In this document: piece after piece, positions 7,883 to 16,979 of the stretch
Numbering within the stretch: position 1 is the stretch's first letter
How the letters are laid out: every line of letters starts with the position of its first letter
NCBI GenBank assembly: GCA_016706255.1
Contig: JADJJZ010000003.1
Location: forward strand, 840,501-904,500
Source of the DNA: Bacteroidota bacterium
GTDB lineage: Bacteria > Bacteroidota > Bacteroidia > Chitinophagales > BACL12
Length of the DNA: 64,000 bases
Reading direction: 5' to 3'
Made by a program: the position numbers and the translations under genes
Notes under the pieces: generated by a model
Told to the model about the DNA's origin: nothing
The model's database searches: none
Seen by the model: the letters and a program-made list of their open reading frames with translations, nothing else

Positions 7883-9424
7883 TTAATTGACTATAATTTT
7901 AAAATCACCAATGTTTACATTATTGTATTTAACCAAGGTATGATAATACCCGGCCAACAAATTTTTTCTATACACATTAAACCGAATGGTTTCGCCCGGA
8001 TTACTTACGGGGATATTGGCATAGATATCTACAATTTTACCACTTATATCCATTATTTGTAACATAATTGTTGCACCTGATAGTATTTGAAAATTATCGG
8101 GAATTTGCAATTCAACAGTTGCGGTGTTGTGCATGGGGTTGGGGTAAAAATTAAATAATGTTGTATTTTTTACCGTTATAGTTGGCACATCAACAATATC
8201 ACAACCCGGTTCCAAACAACCCATACTATCAAGACGCACCAGCCAAACATCTTGATCGGTTTCGCTAAATGCTGTGCCGGTTAAAATATAACCGCCATCC
8301 GAAACTTTTGCCACATCCGTAAAATAATTAGGCCTATCTGTTCTTGAATAATATGTACGCTCCCAAAGTTTTACCCCATTGCTGTCCAATTTGCAAATAA
8401 ATCCTCTTCCCTGGCTAACATCATCTACATTTTTAATCCCAACTACTACAATTGATTTATTGTCCATTTCGCGAATACCCCAAATATCCTGTTTATAGGG
8501 TCCATTAAAAAAAGTTCGCCAAATGAAATTGCCATTATTGTCAAGTTTACCAACGTAGTTGGGCATTGGTGCATCACCAATTGAAACAACTGTATCTAAG
8601 CTTTGTTGCAAATAAATGTTTTGTTGATCGAGGGTTATTCTTGCAACACATCCACGATCATCATCAATAGTTCCAATTTTTTTTTGCCAGATGAGGTTCC
8701 CGGATGAATCTAATTTTGCGATGTACCCATCTGTCTCTGAAAAACTTGTTGTTGGATCTGTCAACCCACCAATGATAAAGTCACCATTTGTATATGAATC
8801 TATAGAAAATGCATAATTATTTAACAAATAATCAAACGTTTTTTCCCAAATAATGTTTGCGGACGAATCTATTTTTACTAAGTAGAATTGGGTTATTGAG
8901 GTCGATGTGTCTACAGCTACACCTGCTGAAACATAAGCCTTATTTTTGGTTCGTGCCCCCCTATAAATAATTGAATAAGATTGGCTATAGAATTTTTTAG
9001 TCCAAATTGTATCGCCTTCTTCACTAAACTTATAAACCATTCCTAAACTACCAACACCTCCATCAAAAATGGAATCGCAGTATTGATATATGCCACATGT
9101 TAAATACTGATTATCAATTTTAACAAGGTTACCACTAGACCCAACTGAATAAAGCACGCAAGTATCAGCAATTAAATTTTCACGAAATATATTACCTTCT
9201 AAATCCAATTTTCTAAAAAACACACCATCACGGTAAAATCCATCTTTTAAAACATTAGTATAACCTGTCATAACAATAGTATCCATATCCATCAAAAGAC
9301 TATAACCCCATTCCGATTGGTGTTCGTGATCAATCAAAATATTGTAGGTGTTTTGGGATTTTATTTCCGGTAAAAAAAATAAAATGCTTATCTGTAAAAA
9401 AACTATCCGAAAATACTTATTCAT
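7883..9424 (-). CDS. T9SS type A sorting domain protein, beta-propeller-like
   Basis: A 513-residue exported protein. A signal peptide occupies residues 1-23 (ends IKSQ). Residues 30-410 hold repeated strands with the motif DSxGNxIWxKxF / GGYILTGTAFSETDQDVWLV, typical of PQQ/SBBP-like beta-propellers. The C-terminal 80 residues form a T9SS type A sorting domain: FNFYPNPMHNTATVEL, the DISGK turn and a final FKIIVN strand. It is expected to be secreted or surface-anchored through the type IX system. Its start overlaps the end of the upstream gene 9417-13397 by 8 bp, so the two are translationally coupled and similarly built. The binding target or activity is unknown. Confidence 0.88.
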   Translation of the reverse strand: MNKYFRIVFLQISILFFLPEIKSQNTYNILIDHEHQSEWGYSLLMDMDTIVMTGYTNVLKDGFYRDGVFFRKLDLEGNIFRENLIADTCVLYSVGSSGNLVKIDNQYLTCGIYQYCDSIFDGGVGSLGMVYKFSEEGDTIWTKKFYSQSYSIIYRGARTKNKAYVSAGVAVDTSTSITQFYLVKIDSSANIIWEKTFDYLLNNYAFSIDSYTNGDFIIGGLTDPTTSFSETDGYIAKLDSSGNLIWQKKIGTIDDDRGCVARITLDQQNIYLQQSLDTVVSIGDAPMPNYVGKLDNNGNFIWRTFFNGPYKQDIWGIREMDNKSIVVVGIKNVDDVSQGRGFICKLDSNGVKLWERTYYSRTDRPNYFTDVAKVSDGGYILTGTAFSETDQDVWLVRLDSMGCLEPGCDIVDVPTITVKNTTLFNFYPNPMHNTATVELQIPDNFQILSGATIMLQIMDISGKIVDIYANIPVSNPGETIRFNVYRKNLLAGYYHTLVKYNNVNIGDFKIIVN

Positions 9425-12400
9425 TGACTACAAATTTTATTGACTGTTTAATCATATTATTTGATGTGACTACTCCTAGATAAAGACCAGAGGTTAACAT
9501 ATCATTATTCACAATTATCAAAGTAGATTGTTGTAATAAGTCATACTTAAATAATACTTTTCCATGCAAATCATAGATTATAAATCTTGAATTTTCTTGT
9601 AAATCGGATAACAAAATTTCAATAACACTTTGCGAACTTACCGGATGAGGGTAGATTTGAATGGCTCCTGTTTCGTTGATTTCAGATTGCTCTTTATAAT
9701 CCTCATCCGATTCTAAATTGATTTCTTCTAGTGGTTCCTCGTAAGGCACACTTGAAATTTCTTCCAGAATAAGTTTAGCAACTACACCTATTCTATTATT
9801 TAAAGTTGATAATTGTTTTATTTTTTCAAATTGTTCTGCATTCATGTCGAACCAACTTAGGGTATCTTGATTTAATTCGTTTAGTATTGAATAAAGCTCA
9901 TTAGAATAGCCAAATTCATCGCTATTTATATTTTCATCAATTAATTGAATGTTGGAGCTAGCTGCTTCATAATTACCCTGTTTCATAGCGATAACGGCAT
10001 TTAAACTAGCCGCTCTTGAACTACTATCTGTTGATAAAAATGTGCTTAATTCTGAAATTTGTTCTGAGTCTAAATAATTTCTAATAAGTTTATTTCTTTC
10101 CATATCAGCCGCAAATTGCGATAAGGTATCAGTCATATCTTTAGCATTCAAACTATAATCAACCAATCTTCGTTGAGTCGGATTGACTAATCTTGAACCA
10201 CCTCCATCAGAAAAATCTTCAGGGCAGGAATTTGTAGAATTAAAATTTTCTGTGCATTCAACTAAGGTAACAATTGAGGATGAAAACTCATAAGGTTCAT
10301 AAAAAGGAGCCGTCGCAGAATTCGCATCATTATGATGATGGTAAATTATTTCATCGACACCTGAATTTGCTGCAAATTGTAGTGTTGAAGTAGTCAAATT
10401 ATCTGTAAATAAATTTCCGGCAGGTGTAGTTACATCACTTGATACACATTCTCCCTGATCTTTTTTTATTCCACCTGATGTAACTGCAATATCATATTTA
10501 TTTTCATCAAATGTATTACATTTAAAAAATATACCAGAGGTTGTATTTCCATTACTATTTTGCGCTTTTATTCCATATGCAATATCGGTAAAGGCATTAC
10601 GATAAATTCTATTATTCGACGTGCCGTTATCATTTATAACTATACCTATTTGTCCAATTGGATTAGTCGCACCTGAACCTGTAAAATAATTCTCTTCAAC
10701 TCCATAATCTGTTGAGGCATCCAGGTATAAACCATAATTTGATTTTGCTGGCATTGTTATAGCATTTAGATTTACTTCTGCTAACTCTGTTCCGCCAAGA
10801 TATATACTCCTTACATTTTCTTCAAAAGTATTTGCATCAATTACAATATTATCAGCGGCAACTGTAAACTGCGTTGCATAAATGCCATAATATAAATCGA
10901 TAACAGTATTAGGTGCACTGCCAGCTCCCCCGGTAGCCCCAAAAGCATTTGGGTTATCGTTGAATTTAAATGCAGCATCTGTACCTTTTACAGCCACACC
11001 TCTGTCAGTTCCTTTATAAATTGCTTCAGAAACACTATTTTCAAAATGGTTGCCACGGATATTTACCCCTTTAACAATTTTCATTTCAATATGTGCCTGT
11101 GGAATTTCATTAACATCGGCCAATGCGGAATTAGTTAAAAATTCACTGTTGCGAATTAATGATCTATTAACATGGGTATATGGATAGAATTCGATATCTG
11201 TAGTGTTATTAATAAAATGTGCATCATCAGCAATAATAATACCACCTCCCCAATTACCTGTTACCGGAGGTAAAAATTTACGTGGTAAACCTAAACTTAC
11301 TGCTGTTCTTGCGTTTTCAATAATTGCATCACCTTTAACCCAGATAAAACCGTGATCGCTATTTGTATAGCTAGCAGAAATAAATGCTGGGGGAGTCGGA
11401 TGACTGGTACCAGAGGTTCCTTCAACGTAAATCCCTTCCCACATCGTGCCACATGTAGTATTACCTGTTAATTTTGCCCCACCCTCAATTATTAGGCGGC
11501 CACCTCTTTTAACTCTGATATAGGTGGGATGGTTTGCAGCTTTACTGTCGGCAAACTGAATGATAGCGCTGTTATTTATAGTAAGTGTACCGCCAGATTC
11601 AATTGTTACTACTCCTTTTATTTTTGCATTATTATTCCATGTAACAGACGAAGTAATTGGTGATGGGTCAACTAAATCGTATGTTCCTGTGTACGTTTGA
11701 TATATGTTACAATCATCAAATACACGGTAAACAAAATCATCATCAAAATTTTTAGAGTTATTACCTGCCAGAATATAACCACCTTCATCATCTTGAAGAA
11801 TTTCATAAACGCATTCCAACCTTTTTATATCATCAGGGTAATGTGTACCATACCCATCAGTAACAATATAAGAATTTCGCCATTCCAAAACATCCGAATT
11901 ATTGAATTTTGCAATGTATGGGTTGCTATTCCAAGTATAAGTCCAAGTATGTAATAAATCACAATCACAAGGTTGATCACCTGCAGTTATCGGGTCACAA
12001 TCTTCATTATATTCAAAATCTTCCTCGTCGCCATCAAATAAATCGGAATCATGGAGGGTTGATGTAACAGCAAAACCACCATCATTGGTATTTGTTATTC
12101 CAACTTTTAAATCATAAGCACGAAATATTTCACTGTCTTCATCATCTACAATTGAAAGATTTGCTTCAAATGTCCAATCCGGTGAAGTTCCCGGATGAAT
12201 TCGATAAACATGCACTAAAGCTTCGTCGTTAATACTTTGCACATCATCATTTCTATTAACTTGGACAGCAGCTACTAAATCACCGTCATCAGTTATTACA
12301 TCGAACGCTACACTTGAACAATAACTAACAAGTCCATCTAAATCAGGTTCTTCGGTCGAAGTAATTTCAAAGGCAGTGCCAATATCTGCTAATGAGTTTG

Positions 12401-13397
12401 ATAATCTATTTATAAAAATATGCCCGTATAATTCAGGGATTTCTGCAGTTTTTTTTGTGGAAAAAACGTAAAAATCATCATCCATTTCTATTAAACAGGT
12501 GCTGTGAGAGTTAAAATTATCATCCTCATATAAGATATTTTCATATTCTACCATTAGTGTTGTTGGGTTGAGTGCAACAACATAACCTCGACGCCGTTTT
12601 TCGTCTTCCATTGTTATCGGGTTATACCATAACTTTTCTGCATATCCGGCAATAATTAAATTTCCATCATCATCTTGAATTACACCGTAAGCTTCTGACA
12701 TAAAATCAGTTGGGTTGTCTACATCAGGGTCTGCAATACCATAAACAGCTTCTTCTAGTATTTCACCTTCCATATCGGTTTTTACAACATACATTAATTC
12801 GTAAGGAGTTGAAGTGCACTCATCTAAATAAAATTGATCGCCCTCAAAGTTATATACCAAATCACCCGGATCGTCCCCACCATCATATTTAATTTGACCC
12901 ACAGCAATATAACCACTTTCGTCATCTAATTGAATTACTTGTCTAAACCAACCTTGCCCTTTTGTATAAATTTCATACCATTCAACATGCCCATTTTCAT
13001 CCATTTCGGCAATCTTAGGATATATACATCCACGTTGTAAATATTCTGTTTCAAATTCATTACATTCAGGATCAAATTCACCGCAATCCATGCAATTAAA
13101 ACTACCAAAATCATTTAATCTTGAACTATAACCTGCAGCAACATAACCAACAATAACATCTTCATCTTTGTACGGACTAATATTATAATACCAATCTTCG
13201 CCAGATTCGTCTTGTTCAATATTATCATCAATTCCATACCAATGGTCTCGGTTCCAATTTAATCCAGGACCGGTTTGCCCAATTAAAGATAGGTTTTGGA
13301 AAGTTAGAAAAGTGGTGAAAATTAAAATTCCAACATTGAAGTTAATTGTTCTTTTAAATTTCAAACAATTGAAATTCAGGTAGATAGAAGGTTTCAT
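9417..13397 (-). CDS. Large T9SS type A secreted protein with right-handed beta-helix
   Basis: A 1326-residue exported protein. A hydrophobic leader near residues 19-40 ends at LIGQ; the basic run before it is long, so a later start is possible but no good alternative was found. Residues about 50-560 carry acidic propeller-type repeats (DDDGNLIIAGYAEKLWYNP, DEGGYILAGNNS). Residues about 590-1000 are a parallel beta-helix, with GVVTIESGGTLTINNSA, RGGRLIIEGGAKLTG and NRIYRNAFTDIAYGIKAQNS. A low-complexity helical segment follows, and the C-terminus (IQIYPHPVSSQSVIEI to IKFVVNE) is a T9SS type A sorting domain. It is the first gene of a two-gene unit with the overlapping downstream T9SS gene. 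It may be an adhesin or a polysaccharide-acting protein; no catalytic motif is recognised. Confidence 0.87.
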   Translation of the reverse strand: MKPSIYLNFNCLKFKRTINFNVGILIFTTFLTFQNLSLIGQTGPGLNWNRDHWYGIDDNIEQDESGEDWYYNISPYKDEDVIVGYVAAGYSSRLNDFGSFNCMDCGEFDPECNEFETEYLQRGCIYPKIAEMDENGHVEWYEIYTKGQGWFRQVIQLDDESGYIAVGQIKYDGGDDPGDLVYNFEGDQFYLDECTSTPYELMYVVKTDMEGEILEEAVYGIADPDVDNPTDFMSEAYGVIQDDDGNLIIAGYAEKLWYNPITMEDEKRRRGYVVALNPTTLMVEYENILYEDDNFNSHSTCLIEMDDDFYVFSTKKTAEIPELYGHIFINRLSNSLADIGTAFEITSTEEPDLDGLVSYCSSVAFDVITDDGDLVAAVQVNRNDDVQSINDEALVHVYRIHPGTSPDWTFEANLSIVDDEDSEIFRAYDLKVGITNTNDGGFAVTSTLHDSDLFDGDEEDFEYNEDCDPITAGDQPCDCDLLHTWTYTWNSNPYIAKFNNSDVLEWRNSYIVTDGYGTHYPDDIKRLECVYEILQDDEGGYILAGNNSKNFDDDFVYRVFDDCNIYQTYTGTYDLVDPSPITSSVTWNNNAKIKGVVTIESGGTLTINNSAIIQFADSKAANHPTYIRVKRGGRLIIEGGAKLTGNTTCGTMWEGIYVEGTSGTSHPTPPAFISASYTNSDHGFIWVKGDAIIENARTAVSLGLPRKFLPPVTGNWGGGIIIADDAHFINNTTDIEFYPYTHVNRSLIRNSEFLTNSALADVNEIPQAHIEMKIVKGVNIRGNHFENSVSEAIYKGTDRGVAVKGTDAAFKFNDNPNAFGATGGAGSAPNTVIDLYYGIYATQFTVAADNIVIDANTFEENVRSIYLGGTELAEVNLNAITMPAKSNYGLYLDASTDYGVEENYFTGSGATNPIGQIGIVINDNGTSNNRIYRNAFTDIAYGIKAQNSNGNTTSGIFFKCNTFDENKYDIAVTSGGIKKDQGECVSSDVTTPAGNLFTDNLTTSTLQFAANSGVDEIIYHHHNDANSATAPFYEPYEFSSSIVTLVECTENFNSTNSCPEDFSDGGGSRLVNPTQRRLVDYSLNAKDMTDTLSQFAADMERNKLIRNYLDSEQISELSTFLSTDSSSRAASLNAVIAMKQGNYEAASSNIQLIDENINSDEFGYSNELYSILNELNQDTLSWFDMNAEQFEKIKQLSTLNNRIGVVAKLILEEISSVPYEEPLEEINLESDEDYKEQSEINETGAIQIYPHPVSSQSVIEILLSDLQENSRFIIYDLHGKVLFKYDLLQQSTLIIVNNDMLTSGLYLGVVTSNNMIKQSIKFVVNE

Positions 13398-13733
13398 TTT
13401 GAGAAATTTAGTGTGAAAAAACTATTTTTGATATAAGGTTTTAATCATTTTATAAAATTGTGTAATGTGAATTTAGTTAATTATTAATAAAAAAACAATC
13501 AAATTGCATTAAATCTGTTTAAATTAACATAAATGTGATTTTAATTGTATAGTAAATTTTATGTTCATTTAATCCGATTGTGACGAAAATAGATTGATGT
13601 TAACGGAGTTACAGATGTAAAAATTAGTTACGCTAATAATGCACTAATGGGCTGAAATTCAATTCATTGAAAAAAAATACATCGCTTTAAGAGCGGTAGA
13701 GCGGTTTTGTGATAAAATAGATGCAGTTTCTCC

Positions 13734-13805
13734 CAGCCCGGACTGCAATGGAAAGCCCGCATCCCGTTTTTTCAACGGGAGCGGACTTGTAATGGAAGGC
13801 CGGTG
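13734..13805 (-). repeat. Bipartite GGGCTTTCC-CAGTCC structured element, copy A
   Basis: On the minus strand this reads as two related half-units, GGCCTTCCATTACAAGTCC and GGGCTTTCCATTGCAGTCC, separated by a hairpin whose stem is TCCCGTT/AACGGGA (7 bp). The ends (CAGCCCGG and CCGGTG) can also pair imperfectly. The same arrangement of half-units, with the CAAGTCC-type unit first, is found in plus orientation at 53266-53335. Its composition is far more GC-rich than the flanking DNA. From memory, similar sequences are dispersed in many Bacteroidota genomes, but I cannot verify this here. It may be a REP-like element or a noncoding RNA. Confidence 0.6.
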
Positions 13806-13927
13806 CAAAATGTGATGGCGTGGGGGATGTTGATGCTCCAAATTTTTATAATTCAATTTTTGTCAGATTGTAGCAATTTGAAGCGCGATTGCGGAACCGG
13901 GAGGCTGTTTTTTAGGTTAATTCGACG

Positions 13928-13935
13928 TAACTTTG
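13928..13935 (+). promoter_or_regulatory. Bacteroidota-type -7 promoter element
   Basis: TAACTTTG matches the TAnnTTTG consensus of the primary Bacteroidota sigma factor exactly and would give a leader of about 20 nt before the ATG at 13958. No clear TTTG -33 box is present at the expected distance, only a T-rich run near 13907-13913. Confidence 0.55.
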
Positions 13936-13957
13936 CACATCAATTTTAAATACTAGA

Positions 13958-15511
13958 ATGGAAACTTTAACAAAACAACATCAGATAGCGGCCGAATTGA
14001 AGGCTTTAGGCGTAGAATCAATGAATTCGGGGGTTAGCACCGGGTTAAAATGGTTAAAAGGGGATGGAAATGCGGTAGAAAGTTATTCGCCGGTTGACGG
14101 GGCTTTAATAGCTGCGTGTTCATCGGCTTCGCGTGAAGAGTATGAGCATATTATACAGACTGCGCAGGCAGCATTTTTAGAATGGCGCATGTGGCCGGCT
14201 CCAAAACGGGGTGAGGTGGTGCGTCAGATTGGCGAAAAATTGCGTGCACATAAACAGGATCTCGGCAAACTGGTGAGTTATGAAATGGGAAAAAGTTACC
14301 AGGAAGGTTTGGGTGAAGTGCAGGAAATGATTGATATCTGCGATTTTGCTGTGGGCTTGAGTCGTCAGTTATATGGTTTAACGATGCATAGCGAGCGCCC
14401 ATTGCACCGCATGTATGAACAATGGCATCCGCTGGGTATTGTGGGCATTATTTCTGCCTTTAATTTTCCGGTTGCCGTTTGGAGCTGGAATGCAGCACTG
14501 GCTTTTGTTTGCGGTGATGTTTGTATTTGGAAACCAAGTTCAAAAGTGCCACTGAGCGCTATTGCTACACATAAAATTATTGCTGAAGTATTTAAAGCAA
14601 ACAATGTTCCTGAAGGTGTTTCCAGTTTGATGGTTTCACATAGTTCGATAGGTGAGGAGTTGGCAAAAGATAAACGTGTGCCATTATTATCGGTAACCGG
14701 CAGCACGCGCGTTGGAAAACGTGTTGGAGCAATTGTTGGCGAAAGATTAGGTCGTGTAATTCAGGAATTAGGTGGTAATAATGCCATTATTATTTCGGAA
14801 CATGCGAATATGGATATTGCCATTCGTGCAGCAGTTTTTGGTGCGGTAGGAACAGCAGGACAACGTTGCACAACTACCCGCAGATTAATTATTCATGAAA
14901 AAGTTTATGATGATGTAATTGCACGTTTGAAAAAAACATATGCTCAGTTACGCATCGGAAATCCATTGGATGAAAATAATCATGTTGGTCCGCTGATTGA
15001 TACCAAAGCAGTTGACGATTATAATGCAGCGATTGAAAAAGCAATTGCTGAAGGCGGAAAAATACTTGTTGAAGGGGGAGTATGTGCTGGTGAAGGTTAT
15101 GATAGCGGATGTTATGTGAAACCATGTATTATTGAAGCTGATAATAGTTTTGAAATTGTGCAGCATGAAACATTTGCGCCGATTTTATATGTAATGAAAT
15201 ACAAAACGATTCAGGAAGCAGTTGCAAAACATAATGATGTGCCGCAGGGATTGTCATCTGCAATTATGTCGAATAATATTCAGGAAACAGAATATTTTTT
15301 ATCGCAGGCAGGTAGTGATTGTGGTATTGCGAACGTAAATATTGGTACCAGCGGTGCAGAAATTGGCGGCGCATTTGGTGGTGAAAAAGAAACCGGTGGT
15401 GGTCGCGAAAGTGGCTCTGATGCGTGGAAAGCTTATATGCGCAGACAAACGAATACGATTAATTATTCAACAAGTTTGCCATTGGCACAGGGAATAAAAT
15501 TTGATATTTAA
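13958..15511 (+). CDS. Aldehyde dehydrogenase, ALDH7 (alpha-aminoadipate semialdehyde dehydrogenase) type
   Basis: Cytoplasmic NAD(P)-dependent aldehyde dehydrogenase of 517 residues. The catalytic nucleophile is C304 in GQRCTTTRR and the general base E270 in QELGGNN. The cofactor-binding turn is GSTRVGKRVG just before it, and the asparagine of ISAFNFPVAVW is in place. The combination ELGGNNAIII, GQRCTTTRRL and the C-terminal GAFGGEKETGGGRESGSDAW is characteristic of the ALDH7/antiquitin subgroup, which oxidises alpha-aminoadipate semialdehyde (piperideine-6-carboxylate) in lysine breakdown. It is a single-gene unit, with its own -7 box and a strong terminator at 15532-15576. Subgroup assignment is good; the substrate is from family knowledge. 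Confidence 0.92.
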   Translation: METLTKQHQIAAELKALGVESMNSGVSTGLKWLKGDGNAVESYSPVDGALIAACSSASREEYEHIIQTAQAAFLEWRMWPAPKRGEVVRQIGEKLRAHKQDLGKLVSYEMGKSYQEGLGEVQEMIDICDFAVGLSRQLYGLTMHSERPLHRMYEQWHPLGIVGIISAFNFPVAVWSWNAALAFVCGDVCIWKPSSKVPLSAIATHKIIAEVFKANNVPEGVSSLMVSHSSIGEELAKDKRVPLLSVTGSTRVGKRVGAIVGERLGRVIQELGGNNAIIISEHANMDIAIRAAVFGAVGTAGQRCTTTRRLIIHEKVYDDVIARLKKTYAQLRIGNPLDENNHVGPLIDTKAVDDYNAAIEKAIAEGGKILVEGGVCAGEGYDSGCYVKPCIIEADNSFEIVQHETFAPILYVMKYKTIQEAVAKHNDVPQGLSSAIMSNNIQETEYFLSQAGSDCGIANVNIGTSGAEIGGAFGGEKETGGGRESGSDAWKAYMRRQTNTINYSTSLPLAQGIKFDI

Positions 15512-15531
15512 TTTTAGATTATAAAAATGAA

Positions 15532-15576
15532 ACAGTGTTGCACATTTCTATACGGAATAGCAACACTGTTTTTTTT
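15532..15576 (+). terminator. Rho-independent terminator of the aldehyde dehydrogenase gene
   Basis: A perfect 10-bp stem ACAGTGTTGC/GCAACACTGT (15532-15541 and 15560-15569) with an 18-nt loop is followed directly by seven T residues. It starts 20 nt after the stop codon. Confidence 0.88.
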
Positions 15577-15635
15577 GTGATTGATTCAGGCTTTTGTTTT
15601 AAGGTATTATATTTAAATAATAATTAACCAATTAA

Positions 15636-16916
15636 TTGAAACCCGTAATTAAAATCCGAATTGATTCTGCACTTATTGCAGAATACACGTGGACACTAAA
15701 AGTGTTTGGCGATTATATCGGATTTACGGTTGAAACGGTTACCGAAAATTATGATTTGTTTGTTGCTGAACATGGATTAGGTGATATTCAGGTATCCCAT
15801 TTTTTCAGAAATACTTATGTGAGCGGTGATAAACAATTTAAAGCGTATTTCAGAAATGAACCACTACATTTTACGGCATCAAATAAACCGGATTACCTGA
15901 GTAGTTGTTTTTATTTATTGAGTTACCTGCAAGAGTACGCTGATTATTTTCCGGATAAGTATAATCGTTTTCCATTTGCGATTAGTGTGCAACAACATTT
16001 TAATATACATCAGCAGAATTTGGTTGCGATTTATTTTGATCGGTTATATGCGGCAACACCAAAGTTGCAAGCGCTTGTAAAAAAACAAAAAAACAAATCT
16101 GCTTTTTTCCTTTCGCATGATATTGATTCGGTGTATGGGGCTTTGGGTGATAACTATCGTTATTTGTTAAAACACGGAAAAATCCGCACCTTGTTGCAAT
16201 TGATATTTAATCATTATGTAAAAACGCCGGATTATTTGTTGTTAGATAAGATTATGCAAATTGAGGATGCATTTGATGTACGTTCTACTTTTTTCTTTAT
16301 AGTAAATGAGGGTAAGGGAACACGAAAAATTCACAATGCGGATTATAATTATAAGGACGATAATATTCAATCGGTTGTAAAAAACATACAACAACGCGGA
16401 TGGCAAATCGGGTTACACAAAAGTGCGGGGAAGAACAGTTATGAAAATGAATTGCAACGTTTAAATTCCGGCAGCTTACCTATTAACAGAAATCATTATT
16501 TGCTGACCGAACTACCGGCTACTTTCGATGCACTAGAACATGCGGGCATTGTTTTGGATGCCACCATGGGTTTTCCTGATGAACCCGGGTTTAGGAACAG
16601 TTACGGATTGCCTTTGAAGCCATTTAATTTCAGCACTAAAAAAGCCTATTCGTTTTTGGAAGTGCCACTTAATGTGATGGATACTTCACTGAAATTTTAT
16701 CAAAAACAAGATGCTCGAACTGCTGAAAAAACCATACTTACGTTTTTAGAAAATAATACTGAAAATGCCTTGATATCTGTTTTGTGGCATAATAATTACT
16801 TTTTTGATTATACCGATAAAGGCTGGATTGATACTTATAAAAGTATCCTGCAATTTATTAAACAACAACATTTTGAAGTGCTTTCGCCCGAGCAGATTTT
16901 GCAAAAATATGTTTAA
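15636..16916 (+). CDS. Polysaccharide deacetylase-like protein with DUF7033-type N-terminus
   Basis: A 426-residue protein starting at TTG, which is the first usable start in the frame. Residues about 1-150 resemble the N-terminal domain often fused to this deacetylase group in Bacteroidota. The NodB-like catalytic part follows, with FFLSHDIDSVYG (the HDID motif supplies the Asp/metal ligand), the histidine motif GLHKSAGKNSYENE and a C-terminal LWHNNYFFDYTDKGW. No signal peptide or membrane helix is evident, so a cytoplasmic location is likely. It borders a set of glycan-related genes (methyltransferase, YfhO, glycosyltransferase, WecB), which suggests a role in surface glycan assembly. The exact substrate is unknown; some members of the group may be inactive as deacetylases. 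Confidence 0.8.
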   Translation: MKPVIKIRIDSALIAEYTWTLKVFGDYIGFTVETVTENYDLFVAEHGLGDIQVSHFFRNTYVSGDKQFKAYFRNEPLHFTASNKPDYLSSCFYLLSYLQEYADYFPDKYNRFPFAISVQQHFNIHQQNLVAIYFDRLYAATPKLQALVKKQKNKSAFFLSHDIDSVYGALGDNYRYLLKHGKIRTLLQLIFNHYVKTPDYLLLDKIMQIEDAFDVRSTFFFIVNEGKGTRKIHNADYNYKDDNIQSVVKNIQQRGWQIGLHKSAGKNSYENELQRLNSGSLPINRNHYLLTELPATFDALEHAGIVLDATMGFPDEPGFRNSYGLPLKPFNFSTKKAYSFLEVPLNVMDTSLKFYQKQDARTAEKTILTFLENNTENALISVLWHNNYFFDYTDKGWIDTYKSILQFIKQQHFEVLSPEQILQKYV

Positions 16917-16924
16917 TAGTAACT

Positions 16925-16949
16925 ACTTATTGTAAAAATTACAATAAGT
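16925..16949. terminator. Bidirectional terminator-like palindrome, copy 1 of a dispersed 25-mer
   Basis: ACTTATTGTA-AAAAT-TACAATAAGT forms a 10-bp perfect stem between the convergent deacetylase and methyltransferase genes. A nearly identical 25-mer, differing at one position, occurs at 36881-36905. A second partial version (TTTGTAAAAAATACAATAAG) follows immediately at about 16953-16973. Confidence 0.65.
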
Positions 16950-16979
16950 GCATTTTGTAAAAAATACAATAAGCAAATT

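Larger units (their letters stand above)
13398..13957. other. Long intergenic region with a structured repeat
   Basis: A gene-free stretch of 560 bp between divergent genes. 13398-13660 is very AT-rich and shows no clear structure. 13734-13805 is a GC-rich structured element described separately. The last 30 bp hold the promoter of the aldehyde dehydrogenase gene. A 65-codon minus-strand frame at 13659-13856 runs through the structured element and has no protein-like composition, so it is not called. Confidence 0.6.

Noticed and set aside
13659..13856. 65-codon minus-strand frame upstream of the aldehyde dehydrogenase gene
   Set aside because: It overlaps the bipartite structured element and is rich in His, Pro and Ser with no recognisable protein.
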